Assembly (NCBI GenBank): GCA_946495905.1
Contig: CAMMEP010000054.1
Span: 1-9,477 of the forward strand
Length of the DNA: 9,477 bases
Reading direction: 5' to 3'
Source: an uncultured Clostridium sp.
GTDB lineage: Bacteria > Bacillota > Clostridia > TANB77 > CAG-508
Part shown: in pieces, positions 1 to 7,508 of the stretch
Numbering within the stretch: position 1 is the stretch's first letter
How the letters are laid out: each line of letters starts with the position of its first letter
Program-made: the position numbers and the translations under genes
Notes under the pieces: model-generated
What the model was told of the DNA's origin: nothing
Seen by the model: the letters and a program-made list of their open reading frames with translations, nothing else
Database searches by the model: none

Positions 1-2296
1 CTTTTTCTCTTTCTTGACGTTTTCTTCTTTCTATTAAATGTTTTGCCATTTTTTCATCTTTTACTTCATAGAATACGTCTCCTGCTTCTGGTACATTCGT
101 TAATCCCATTATTTCAACTGGTGTAGATGGACCTGCTTTCTTAATTTTTTGTCCTTTATCATTCTTCATTGCTCTAATTCTACCAATCGATGTACCAACT
201 ACAATAGTATCTCCTACATCTAAAGTACCTCTTTGTACTAACATAGATGCAATTGGTCCTTTTGCTTTATCTAGTCTTGCTTCAATAACAGTTCCTTTTG
301 CTTGTTTTCTTGGGTTTGCTTTAAGTTCTTTCATATCTGCAACTAATAATACCATTTCTAGTAAGTTTTCGATATTAATATGTTTTTTAGCAGAAATTGG
401 AACAAATATGGTGTCTCCACCCCATTCTTCTGGAACTAATTCATATTCCATTAATTCTTGTTTAATTTTTTCTACATTTGCTCCTGGTAAATCTATTTTG
501 TTTACCGCAACAACAATTGGAATTTCAGCTGCTTTTGCATGGTTTATTGCTTCTATTGTTTGTGGCATTACACCATCATCTGCTGCAACTACTAATATTG
601 CTATATCGGTTATTTGAGCTCCTCTTGCTCTCATGCTTGTGAAAGCCTCATGTCCTGGTGTATCTAAGAAAGTAATTTCTCTTCCATTTACATTTACTTT
701 ATAAGCACCAATGTGTTGTGTAATTCCTCCAGCTTCTCCTTCAATAACATTTGTGCTTCTAATAGCATCAAGTAGTGAGGTTTTTCCATGGTCAACGTGT
801 CCCATAACAACTACAACAGGTGGTCTTGGCTCTAATTCCTCTGGTGAATCCTCTGTATCATCAAATAAGATATCTTCTTCTTTTACTTCTGTTTTCTTAT
901 TTGCAGTAATTCCAAATTCACTAGCTACTAAATAAGCTGTATCAAAATCTACTGTATTATTGATTGTTGCCATGATACCTAAGTTAAACAATTTTTTAAT
1001 AACTTCTGCAGTAGTCTTTTTCATTTCTTGTGCTAGGTCTTTTACCGTAATATTTTCAGGAATTGTTATTTCTTTTAGCTCAAATATTTTTTGCTTATTT
1101 CTTTCTTCGTCTCCTTTTTGCATTTTCTTTTTGTTTCTCTTTCCTCTTGCAGTTGTTAAGTCATAATATTCAAGCATTCCACCATCTTGCTCTGAAAACA
1201 TATTAGATAATTGATCTACTTGTTTTAAATCTTTTAATTTTCCACTATCAAATTCTTCAAATTGGTTGCTTCTTCTTGATTTATTTGCTTTCTTATTTGC
1301 TTTATTGTCGTCATATTGACGGCTTGCTTTTTGTTTATCAATTGCTTTACTACTATAATCTCTTTGAGCCTCTTTTTCTGGCATTTCAGTAGTCATTATA
1401 TTTTTTATATTTTTGTCAATACCTTTTTCATCTAATGGTCTTCTTCCATTATTAAATCTTCCATTTTGGTTGTTTCTAAAGTTGTTTCCATTTTGACCAT
1501 TTCTATTATTTCTTTCACCATTTTGGTTATTTCTATAATTTTGATTTCCATTATTATTTTTAAAATTATTATTTCTATAATTTTGATTTCTATTATTATT
1601 TCTAAAGTTATTATTTTTATGATCAAAAGTTTTATTTTGAGTTTTCTCTTCTTTTACTGTTTCTTGCTTATTTTCTACAACAACTTCTTCCTTAACCTCG
1701 TTGTTTTCTGGTACTTTTTCTTCTTTAACTTCAGCAACCTTTACTTCTTCCTCTTTTTTAACTTCTTTCTTTTCTTCTTTTATCTCTTCTTTTTTTGGCT
1801 CTTCTTTTGGTTTAAGTCCAAAAAGTTCGCTAACAGTAAGAGGTTTTGTTTGCTTATTACGATATACAATATTATAGTCTTTATTATTACTTCTTTCTAC
1901 AAATCCTATTCCCTTTTTGCTTTGCTCTTGCGTTCTAGTGTTGGATTGTGCATTCTTCTCTTCTTCCGAAATAATAACTTCCCTACGAATAATAACAGGA
2001 GTTTCGCTTTTCTTTCCATTAGAAGAAGTAGTTTCTTTTTTCGTTGCTTTTTGTGCTGGTTTTTCTTCCTTATTTTCATTCTTTTTAGAAGATGCTTTTT
2101 CTTCTTTGCTTTCTGTCTTTTTAGAAGATACATCTCCAGATTTATTTGCATTTGTTTTAATTTGATTTGCTTGTTCGTCATTCACAGCACTTAAATGACT
2201 AGTTACCTCTATTCCCAAGTCATTTGCTATCTTTATAACCTCTTTACTTGTTAATCCTACTTCTTTTGCTATTTCGTGTATTTTAATCTTACCCAA
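1..2296 (-). CDS. infB: Translation initiation factor IF-2 (C-terminus cut off by window edge)
   Basis: IF2 is the GTPase that brings fMet-tRNA to the 30S subunit and promotes subunit joining. Residues 1-50 form a first IF2_N domain (KIHEIAKEVGL). Residues 55-220 are a Lys/Glu-rich linker and 225-286 an Asn/Arg-rich one. A second IF2_N domain spans about 415-465 (TVKDLAQEM). The GTPase domain follows: G1 GHVDHGKT at 499-506, G3 DTPGH at 545-549, G4 NKID at 599-602, G5 SAK at 635-637. Domain II begins near 665, and 765 codons are present before the edge. The missing part should be the C1/C2 domains. The start is TTG, chosen because GGGGGTGA lies 5 nt upstream and the protein then begins LGKIKIHE like the family. 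An in-frame ATG five codons upstream (2311) lacks a good ribosome binding site. The start overlaps the ylxQ end by 8 nt, so translation is probably coupled. Confidence 0.96.
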   Translation of the reverse strand, partial: MGKIKIHEIAKEVGLTSKEVIKIANDLGIEVTSHLSAVNDEQANQIKTNANKSGDVSSKKTESKEEKASSKKNENKEEKPAQKATKKETTSSNGKKSETPVIIRREVIISEEEKNAQSNTRTQEQSKKGIGFVERSNNKDYNIVYRNKQTKPLTVSELFGLKPKEEPKKEEIKEEKKEVKKEEEVKVAEVKEEKVPENNEVKEEVVVENKQETVKEEKTQNKTFDHKNNNFRNNNRNQNYRNNNFKNNNGNQNYRNNQNGERNNRNGQNGNNFRNNQNGRFNNGRRPLDEKGIDKNIKNIMTTEMPEKEAQRDYSSKAIDKQKASRQYDDNKANKKANKSRRSNQFEEFDSGKLKDLKQVDQLSNMFSEQDGGMLEYYDLTTARGKRNKKKMQKGDEERNKQKIFELKEITIPENITVKDLAQEMKKTTAEVIKKLFNLGIMATINNTVDFDTAYLVASEFGITANKKTEVKEEDILFDDTEDSPEELEPRPPVVVVMGHVDHGKTSLLDAIRSTNVIEGEAGGITQHIGAYKVNVNGREITFLDTPGHEAFTSMRARGAQITDIAILVVAADDGVMPQTIEAINHAKAAEIPIVVAVNKIDLPGANVEKIKQELMEYELVPEEWGGDTIFVPISAKKHINIENLLEMVLLVADMKELKANPRKQAKGTVIEARLDKAKGPIASMLVQRGTLDVGDTIVVGTSIGRIRAMKNDKGQKIKKAGPSTPVEIMGLTNVPEAGDVFYEVKDEKMAKHLIERRKRQEREK
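1531..1614 (-). repeat. Two 42-nt imperfect tandem repeats inside infB
   Basis: Copies at 1531-1572 and 1573-1614 differ at only a few positions. In IF2 they encode a 14-residue period with the shared core NQNYRNN (residues 237-243 and 251-257). They lie in the Asn/Arg-rich linker, where about 30 of the 59 residues from 228 to 286 are Asn. The repeat keeps the reading frame, so it lengthens the linker without breaking the gene. Confidence 0.85.
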
Positions 2297-2612
2297 TAGC
2301 TTCACCCCCATTAATTATTTTTATCATTTCATTCGAAAAATTAATATCTTTAATTCCTACTACTGCTTTATTATTCTTTCCTATTGCTTGACTTATATCG
2401 TCTATATTCAAAAATTCAATGATTGGAATCGATTTTTTCGTACAAATACTTTTAAAATTCATTTTTGTCCTTTCTGCTGCATCTGTTGCAATAATAATTA
2501 GTTTTACTTTGTTTTTTTCTATCGCTTGCATACAGGCTTCTGTCCCCAAAACGGTTTTTCCTGCACGTGTTGCTAGTCCTAATAATCCACCTATTTTCTT
2601 ACTCTTTATCAA
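2289..2612 (-). CDS. ylxQ: L7Ae-family kink-turn RNA-binding protein, YlxQ-like
   Basis: This is a small single-domain protein of the ribosomal L7Ae/L30e/Gadd45 fold. Family hallmarks are visible: GGLLGLATRAGKTVLG near the N-terminus, then a strand-helix KLIIIATDAAERTK and a late KAVVGIKD segment. Bacillus relatives bind kink-turn RNA, but their cellular role is not settled. I chose the TTG at 2612 because AAGAGGTG lies 6 nt upstream, giving 107 residues starting (M)IKSKKIGG. The GTG at 2621 (110 residues, starting MSLL) is in frame, but it is itself part of that ribosome binding site, so it is less likely. The gene overlaps the end of ylxR by 14 nt and the start of infB by 8 nt, the usual position in the nusA-infB operon. 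Confidence 0.9.
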   Translation of the reverse strand: MIKSKKIGGLLGLATRAGKTVLGTEACMQAIEKNKVKLIIIATDAAERTKMNFKSICTKKSIPIIEFLNIDDISQAIGKNNKAVVGIKDINFSNEMIKIINGGEAIG

Positions 2613-2862
2613 TAATGACACCTCTTAAATTTTCATATATCTCATCTGAGATTTTTATATCTAGCACTTTTTCTAATCTTTTTGATTTTATTACTTTATT
2701 CAAGCACTCTATGTCGTCACAAATATAGGCTCCTCTCCCTTGTGCTTTTCCTGTTCTATCAATACTGATTTTTCCTTCTTTATTTTTTACGATTCGAATA
2801 AGGTCTTTTTTATTTTTTTGGGTATTGCATCCCATACAAGTTCTTTGTGGTAAACTTTTCAA
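2599..2862 (-). CDS. ylxR: YlxR/RnpM family (DUF448) RNA-binding protein
   Basis: This is an 87-residue protein with the family signature PQRTCMGC at 5-12, KKDLIRIV at 18-25 and TGKAQGRGAYIC at 37-48. The Cys residues at 9, 12 and 48 and the basic surface are typical of the fold. The Bacillus subtilis homologue was renamed RnpM because it binds RNase P RNA and lowers its activity. That role is inferred here from family membership. The start is TTG, preceded by AGGAGAGAGG. The gene lies 44 nt after the nusA stop and overlaps ylxQ, so it is co-transcribed with nusA and infB. Confidence 0.94.
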   Translation of the reverse strand: MKSLPQRTCMGCNTQKNKKDLIRIVKNKEGKISIDRTGKAQGRGAYICDDIECLNKVIKSKRLEKVLDIKISDEIYENLRGVIIDKE

Positions 2863-2906
2863 TCTTTTACCTCTCTCCTTTTTATTGTATTCAGCTTGTT
2901 TTATAT

Positions 2907-4109
2907 CTATTCTTCTGTCACTTCTACATTATTTTCACTTATCTCTTCTGTTGTTTCTGTATTGCCTTCCTCTTGTACATCTTCTACTTCGCCTTGCTCT
3001 GCTTCTTCTTGCATTTTTGCAAGCATTTCTCTAAATTGAGATTCGCTCTTAATATCTATTTTCCAATTTGTAAGTCTTGCAGCAAGTCTCGCATTTTGTC
3101 CTGCTTTTCCTATTGCTAAAGATAATTGGTCGTCTCTTACAATTACTTGTGCAAATTTTTCTTCTGGCTTTACATCCACTGCCATAACTTCTGCTGGAAG
3201 TAATGCTGCTGAAATATAGATTGCAGGGTCTTCTGACCACTCTATTACATCTATTTTTTCTCCATTTAATTCATTAATAATGTTTTGAATACGTATTCCT
3301 TTTTGTCCTACACAAGAACCAACTGGGTCTATGTTTTCATTTGGAGAATATACCGCTACTTTGCATCTATTACCTGGATCTCTTGAAACACTTTTTATTT
3401 CAATTACTCCTTCATAGATTTCTGGAATTTCAAGTTCAAATAACTTTCTTACAAAATCCACATGTGCTCTAGAAACAATAACTTGTGGCACACCTTTTGT
3501 TCCTCTCTCTACATCTAGTATAACGCCTCTTATTTTATCATTTACATGGTATCTTTCTGTTGGTATTTGCTCTTTTACAGGCATAACTCCTTCTAGTCTA
3601 CCCAAATCTAAAACAACAATACCACCATCTGCTTTTTGTACAATTCCAGAAACAATTTCACCTTTCTTTTCGTTGAATTCATCAAATAAGAAGTTTCTTG
3701 ACTCTTCTCTAATTTTTTGAACAATAACTTGTTTTGCTGTTTGTGCTGCAATTCTACCAAAATTTTTAGGCACTTGCTCAATTTCTGCTTTATCGCCTAC
3801 TTCTAATTTTTTATTTATTTTTCTTGCATCCTCTAAACATATTTGAAGCTTATCATTTTCTACATCTTCTGGTTTTTCTACAATATCTTTTTCTGCATAA
3901 ACATGTATTTCTCCAGTTTCTCTGTCCATAGTTATTTTTACATTTTCCGCAGAATCAAAATTTCTTTTATACGCAGTAACTAATGCTGTTTCTATTGCTT
4001 CTAATAAAACGTCCTTTTTTATTCCATTTTCTTTTTCTAGTTCATCCATTGCGATAATTAATTCACTACTATTAATTGCTTGATTATTTGTTTTCGATGC
4101 TTTTTTCAT
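2907..4109 (-). CDS. nusA: Transcription termination/antitermination factor NusA
   Basis: NusA binds RNA polymerase near the RNA exit channel and modulates pausing, intrinsic termination and antitermination. The 400-residue protein has an N-terminal polymerase-binding domain (about 14-135, SSELIIAMDELEKENGI and ALVTAYKRNF), an S1 domain (about 148-215, GEIVSGIVQKADGG) and two KH domains (about 225-355). The KH region contains DPVGSCVGQKG at 261-271 and LSLAIGKAGQNARLAARLT at 329-347. It ends in a short acidic Glu-rich tail (368-400). It lacks the extra C-terminal AR repeats of enterobacterial NusA, as expected for Firmicutes. The ATG at 4109 has GGGAGGA about 9 nt upstream. An in-frame ATG at 4142 would add 11 residues but has only a weak site. 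About 12 extra N-terminal residues precede the conserved SSEL. Confidence 0.96.
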   Translation of the reverse strand: MKKASKTNNQAINSSELIIAMDELEKENGIKKDVLLEAIETALVTAYKRNFDSAENVKITMDRETGEIHVYAEKDIVEKPEDVENDKLQICLEDARKINKKLEVGDKAEIEQVPKNFGRIAAQTAKQVIVQKIREESRNFLFDEFNEKKGEIVSGIVQKADGGIVVLDLGRLEGVMPVKEQIPTERYHVNDKIRGVILDVERGTKGVPQVIVSRAHVDFVRKLFELEIPEIYEGVIEIKSVSRDPGNRCKVAVYSPNENIDPVGSCVGQKGIRIQNIINELNGEKIDVIEWSEDPAIYISAALLPAEVMAVDVKPEEKFAQVIVRDDQLSLAIGKAGQNARLAARLTNWKIDIKSESQFREMLAKMQEEAEQGEVEDVQEEGNTETTEEISENNVEVTEE

Positions 4110-4234
4110 TTTTCTAATTCCTCCCTTTTCGATATAACTCATCTAATTCTTCTAACTTCAATTTTTTAATTCTTTGAACTTTTTATGTATTAAGTCATGC
4201 TTTCATTCTCATATGTGAAATTTTTTATTACTAA
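4110..4234 (-). other. rimP-nusA intergenic spacer
   Basis: This is a 125-nt AT-rich gap inside an otherwise tight gene cluster. It holds the nusA ribosome binding site (GGGAGGA, ending about 9 nt before ATG). I see no convincing terminator, no promoter with acceptable spacing and no conserved RNA. A TTG-started frame of 16 codons ends just before nusA, but nothing supports it as a gene. Confidence 0.5.
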
Positions 4235-4768
4235 CTAATCCAGACTGTCCCAATCAAATACCGTTTTTATTTGTGAAATATTTTTTCTTTCTATTTTTAT
4301 TGTGATGTTGTTTTCTAATTCTAACTCAATGTTATCTACATCAAAGCCATGTAGTTTTCCAACTATTTCTTTAACTTTGCTTGCTGTCTTTTTTCCTTTT
4401 TTGTTTTCTTTCTTATTGCTTTCTTCGTTAGTTTGTAAATCCATTGGCTTAAATAAATTTACTTGCACTTCTGTCCCAATATTTTGTTTTAAGTGTTCTT
4501 CTTTTCGTAAGATTTTTTCTAATCCAGTAGAAGATACTTCTAAAAAATATTGTTCTTTTATATAATCTGCTGTATCCAATATGTCGTTAATTCCATCATT
4601 TACTTTCTCACAATCGTTTAAATCGATACTTCCATTTGGGTTTTCAATAAAAACACGTAAGAAATAATTTTGTCCTTCTTTTACATATTGTACATCATAA
4701 AGTTCATAGCCTAAGTCTTCAATTGGCTTTTTTAGTAGACTTTCTACTCTTTCTTCTATATTTGCCAT
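4235..4768 (-). CDS. rimP: Ribosome maturation factor RimP
   Basis: RimP assists 30S assembly. Family motifs are ELYDVQYVKEGQNYFLRVFIENPNG (residues 22-46), DCEKVNDGINDILD (52-65) and YFLEVSSTGLEKILRKEEHL (74-93). The C-terminal SH3-like domain carries a Lys/Glu/Asn-rich insertion at about 111-132 (ESNKKENKKGKK), which explains its 177 residues against about 155 in Bacillus. I chose the ATG at 4768. AAAGGA lies 12 nt upstream, somewhat far, but it is directly adjacent to the alternative TTG at 4780 and so too close to serve that codon. It is the first gene of the nusA-infB cluster and has its own promoter and leader upstream. Confidence 0.93.
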   Translation of the reverse strand: MANIEERVESLLKKPIEDLGYELYDVQYVKEGQNYFLRVFIENPNGSIDLNDCEKVNDGINDILDTADYIKEQYFLEVSSTGLEKILRKEEHLKQNIGTEVQVNLFKPMDLQTNEESNKKENKKGKKTASKVKEIVGKLHGFDVDNIELELENNITIKIERKNISQIKTVFDWDSLD

Positions 4769-4860
4769 GTTTTCTATCAATCCTTTCTTAGGGCATAATG
4801 GAAATATATATTATCAATTATGCATTATGGTTAGCAAATATTAACATCTCTCTTTACGTA

Positions 4861-4891
4861 CAGAAGAGTGGAATTTGTTTCCACTCTTCTG
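4861..4891 (-). promoter_or_regulatory. Strong hairpin in the rimP leader
   Basis: CAGAAGAGTGGAA (4861-4873) and TTCCACTCTTCTG (4879-4891) form a perfect 13-bp stem with a 5-nt loop. On the minus strand it begins about 13 nt after the predicted transcription start and is followed by TACGTAAAGAG, not a U-run, so it is not a classical terminator in that direction. A weaker 7-bp stem (4794-4800 with 4823-4829) lies closer to rimP. The hairpin could stabilise the mRNA 5' end or act in autoregulation; that is inference. Confidence 0.6.
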
Positions 4892-4910
4892 CTCTCCTTA
4901 TGTCTATTTA

Positions 4911-4939
4911 ATTATACTGCATATTTTTACCAATTGCAA
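4911..4939 (-). promoter_or_regulatory. Sigma-A type promoter for rimP-nusA-infB
   Basis: Read on the minus strand, -35 TTGCAA (4939-4934) and a perfect -10 TATAAT (4916-4911) are separated by exactly 17 nt. The transcription start is expected near 4904. This leaves a leader of about 135 nt before rimP. The -35 matches the consensus at four of six bases. Confidence 0.8.
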
Positions 4940-4972
4940 GCATTTTTTGAAAATTTTCCAAATTCCAAAATA

Positions 4973-5025
4973 GGGACAGGCGTATTTGTCCACTTTTTTC
5001 CACAAATACGCCTGTCCCCAATTAG
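4973..5025. repeat. Palindromic repeat element, copy 1, directly after pheT
   Basis: GGGACAGGCGTATTTGT (4973-4989) and its exact reverse complement (5002-5018) form a 17-bp stem with a 12-nt loop. The right side continues as CCAATTAG, so GCCTGTCCCCAATTAG (5010-5025) is identical to bases 8602-8617. It starts 7 nt after the pheT stop. No U-run follows in either direction, so it is not a typical intrinsic terminator, although it could stabilise the pheT mRNA 3' end. It resembles REP-like or MITE-like intergenic repeats; no transposase is in the window. Confidence 0.8.
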
Positions 5026-5032
5026 GAAGCTC

Positions 5033-7492
5033 TCATTTCCTAAGTTCTGCTCCTAGTTTCTTTTCTAGGGTGTCAATTACTTTTGTTACTGCTTCATTTA
5101 CTTCTTCGTCTGTTAAGGTTCTGTCGTTCTTTTCAAAGGTTAGTGAGTATGCAATACTCTTTTTATTTTCATCAATTCCTTTTCCTGTATAGACATCAAA
5201 TATATCTATTTTTGCTAAGCTAGAGCCTGCTGCTTTTTTAATTAGTGTTGCTATTTCATTAGATGTTATTTCTTTATCTACTACAACAGCTAAGTCTTTT
5301 TTAACACTTGGAAATTTTGAAATTTCTTTATATTTCATTTTTCCTACTTTTTTGTCTAATAATTTATCTAAGTCGATTTCCATTGCATAAACAGCATCTT
5401 TTTCTAAAGAAGGATGTACTCTTCCTATTAATCCAACCATATCATTATTTACTGATATTAATGCAGATTGTCCTGGATGAACTTCAGCTGGCATTTTGTC
5501 TTCTTTTACTACAAAGCTATATCTTCCACTGTATCCTAAATAGTCTAATAGCTCTTCTACTATTCCTTTTATAATGTAGAAGTCCACTTGCTTTTTATTA
5601 TCTACTCCTAAATAGAAGTCTCCTGCCATAAGTGCTGCTATTTTATTGGTCTCTCCATATTCTTCGCCTTGTTTATAGAATGCTTTTCCTATTTCGAATA
5701 CCGATACGTCTTTATTACTTCTTGCTTTATTATATTCATAAATTTTTAATAGAGATGGAAGTATGCTGTGTCTTAATGTGTTTCTTTCTTCTGTCATTGG
5801 GTCTAATAGTCGAACTAACTCTGTGTCGTCCTTTGTGAAGTATTTTGCTTCTTTCTCGCCTACTAATACATAGGATAAGGTCTCGTTTAGCCCTAAATCT
5901 ACCATTTTATTTCGAATACCACGAGTTACCTTGTCATAACTTCCTGCTTTCATTGGCATTTCTGGTAGTCTTCCTGCAATATTATCTACTCCATAAATAC
6001 GTCCTACTTCTTCTATTAAATCTTCTTTAATAGAAATGTCTCCTCTTCTTCTAGGAACCGATACTACAATAGTTTCAACCTTTTCTAGGTCTTCTTCCTT
6101 TTCTGTAAAGTCAGATTTTTTACCATTTACCATAATTTCAAAAGCTAATCTTCTAAATACATCTAGTACATCTTTTTTAGCAATATCCATTCCTAATACA
6201 TCATTTATCTTTTGGAAGGATATTTCTATTTCTCTATTAGCTAAATCTGATGTATCATATTTTGCAGTTCCACCTACTACTTCGCCATCTGCATATTCTT
6301 CTAGCATCTTACAAGCTCTTTCCATTGCCATATAGGTTCTATTTGGGTCTAAGCCTTTTTCAAATCTAGAGCTTGCTTCACTTCTTAATATTTTTTGTGA
6401 TGTTTTTCTTATTTTTACTCCATCAAAAATAGCTGCCTCTATGATAACATTTTTAGTATTATCTGTAATTTCAGTATCTAAACCACCCATTACACCTGCA
6501 AGGCCAATGGCTCTTTCTCCATCAGAAATAACAATATCTTCCGCAGATAATGTTCTTTCTTTTCCATCTAAGGTAAATAGCTTTTCTCCTTCCTCTGCCA
6601 TTCTTATTTCAATTTTACCTTTTAGAGTATCTGCATCATAGAAATGTAGTGGTTGCCCTGTTTCTAGCATAACATAATTACTAATATCTACTACATTATT
6701 AATTGGTCTTATGCCAGATGCAATTAACCTATTTTTGATAAATGCAGGGCTTTCTCCAATTTTTATATTTTTCACTTCTCTTGCTAAGAAGATAGAACAA
6801 TTATCAGTACCTACTTCAACTTTAAAGCTATTATTGATATCTTCACTATTCTCTCCATGTGTTAAATCAATATCTTTTACTTTTTTATCGTAAATAGCCC
6901 CTATTTCATAAGCCATTCCTAATATGCTAAGTAAATCTCCTCTGTTTGCTGTTAAGTCAAAATCGATTACTTCATCGTTCATTTGCATATATACTATTGG
7001 ATCTTCTCCTATTGGTGCATCTGCTGGTAATTCATGAATTCCTGTTTTATCTACTTCATCTGCATATTTATGTTCTAATCCAAGTTCAAGCATAGAACAA
7101 AGCATTCCATTGGATTCCTGTCCTCTTACCATTCCTCTTTTTATTACTCTTGGTTTGTCATCTTTTTCAATTACGCCACCTGCTTTAACCGTTATTCCAG
7201 GAAGCACTGCTCCATCAAGAGCTACAATTACTTTAAGTCCTTCTCTTACATTTGGCGCACCACAAACAATATTTAACACTTCACTTCCCACATTTACTTT
7301 ACATACATGTAAATGATCCGAATCTGGATGCATTTTGCATTCTACCACTTCACCTATTACAAGTTTAGAAGCATTTAGAAGCTTTCCCTCTTCGTCATAT
7401 TCGTTTCCTACTCTTGTCATATCTTCTGCAAGAGTGTTTACATCTACATCTATATCTACATAGTCTTTTACAAAATTTGTACTTAATTTCAT
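5033..7492 (-). CDS. pheT: Phenylalanine--tRNA ligase beta subunit
   Basis: This is the beta subunit of the cytoplasmic (alpha-beta)2 enzyme that charges tRNA-Phe. It binds tRNA and hydrolyses mischarged Tyr-tRNA-Phe. At 819 residues it is the usual length. Domains in order: an N-terminal segment, an EMAP-like tRNA-binding OB fold (about 40-150, GEVVECKMHPDSDHLHVCKV), the B3/B4 editing domain (about 210-390, including NVVDISNYVMLETGQPLHFY at 266-285), the B5 domain (about 410-490), a catalytic-like core (about 500-700, GLNETLSYVLV, LRHSILPSLL, GRVHPSLE) and a C-terminal FDX-ACB anticodon-binding domain (about 725-818, KFPSVKKDLAVVVDKE). The ATG start has AAGGCGG upstream. It lies 16 nt after pheS and shares its T-box control. 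Confidence 0.97.
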   Translation of the reverse strand: MKLSTNFVKDYVDIDVDVNTLAEDMTRVGNEYDEEGKLLNASKLVIGEVVECKMHPDSDHLHVCKVNVGSEVLNIVCGAPNVREGLKVIVALDGAVLPGITVKAGGVIEKDDKPRVIKRGMVRGQESNGMLCSMLELGLEHKYADEVDKTGIHELPADAPIGEDPIVYMQMNDEVIDFDLTANRGDLLSILGMAYEIGAIYDKKVKDIDLTHGENSEDINNSFKVEVGTDNCSIFLAREVKNIKIGESPAFIKNRLIASGIRPINNVVDISNYVMLETGQPLHFYDADTLKGKIEIRMAEEGEKLFTLDGKERTLSAEDIVISDGERAIGLAGVMGGLDTEITDNTKNVIIEAAIFDGVKIRKTSQKILRSEASSRFEKGLDPNRTYMAMERACKMLEEYADGEVVGGTAKYDTSDLANREIEISFQKINDVLGMDIAKKDVLDVFRRLAFEIMVNGKKSDFTEKEEDLEKVETIVVSVPRRRGDISIKEDLIEEVGRIYGVDNIAGRLPEMPMKAGSYDKVTRGIRNKMVDLGLNETLSYVLVGEKEAKYFTKDDTELVRLLDPMTEERNTLRHSILPSLLKIYEYNKARSNKDVSVFEIGKAFYKQGEEYGETNKIAALMAGDFYLGVDNKKQVDFYIIKGIVEELLDYLGYSGRYSFVVKEDKMPAEVHPGQSALISVNNDMVGLIGRVHPSLEKDAVYAMEIDLDKLLDKKVGKMKYKEISKFPSVKKDLAVVVDKEITSNEIATLIKKAAGSSLAKIDIFDVYTGKGIDENKKSIAYSLTFEKNDRTLTDEEVNEAVTKVIDTLEKKLGAELRK

Positions 7493-7508
7493 TTTCTTTA
7501 CCGCCTTT

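Noticed and set aside
1531..1614. Tandem repeats considered as a CRISPR-like array
   Set aside because: Only two imperfect copies without spacers, in frame within infB.
1466..2194. A 242-codon open frame on the plus strand
   Set aside because: It is the complement of the low-complexity Lys/Glu/Asn-rich part of infB, reads as runs of Phe/Ile/Ser, and has no ribosome binding site. The opposite frame is a clear IF2.
4110..4142. Upstream ATG adding 11 residues to NusA
   Set aside because: Its ribosome binding site is poor, while the internal ATG at 4109 has GGGAGGA. The extra residues MSYIEKGGIRK are the translated ribosome binding region.
4810..4876. A possible 17-codon GTG-started leader peptide in front of rimP
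   Set aside because: AAGGAG precedes it at plausible spacing, but the ribosome binding site and codons lie in or beside the 13-bp hairpin, and the peptide (VETNSTLLYVKRDVNIC) has no recognisable regulatory codon run.
4973..5025. Palindrome after pheT considered as an intrinsic terminator
   Set aside because: No U-run follows on the minus strand (next bases are TATTTTGG), and the same arms recur ahead of pheS where a terminator would make no sense. A repeat element fits better, although some termination cannot be excluded.
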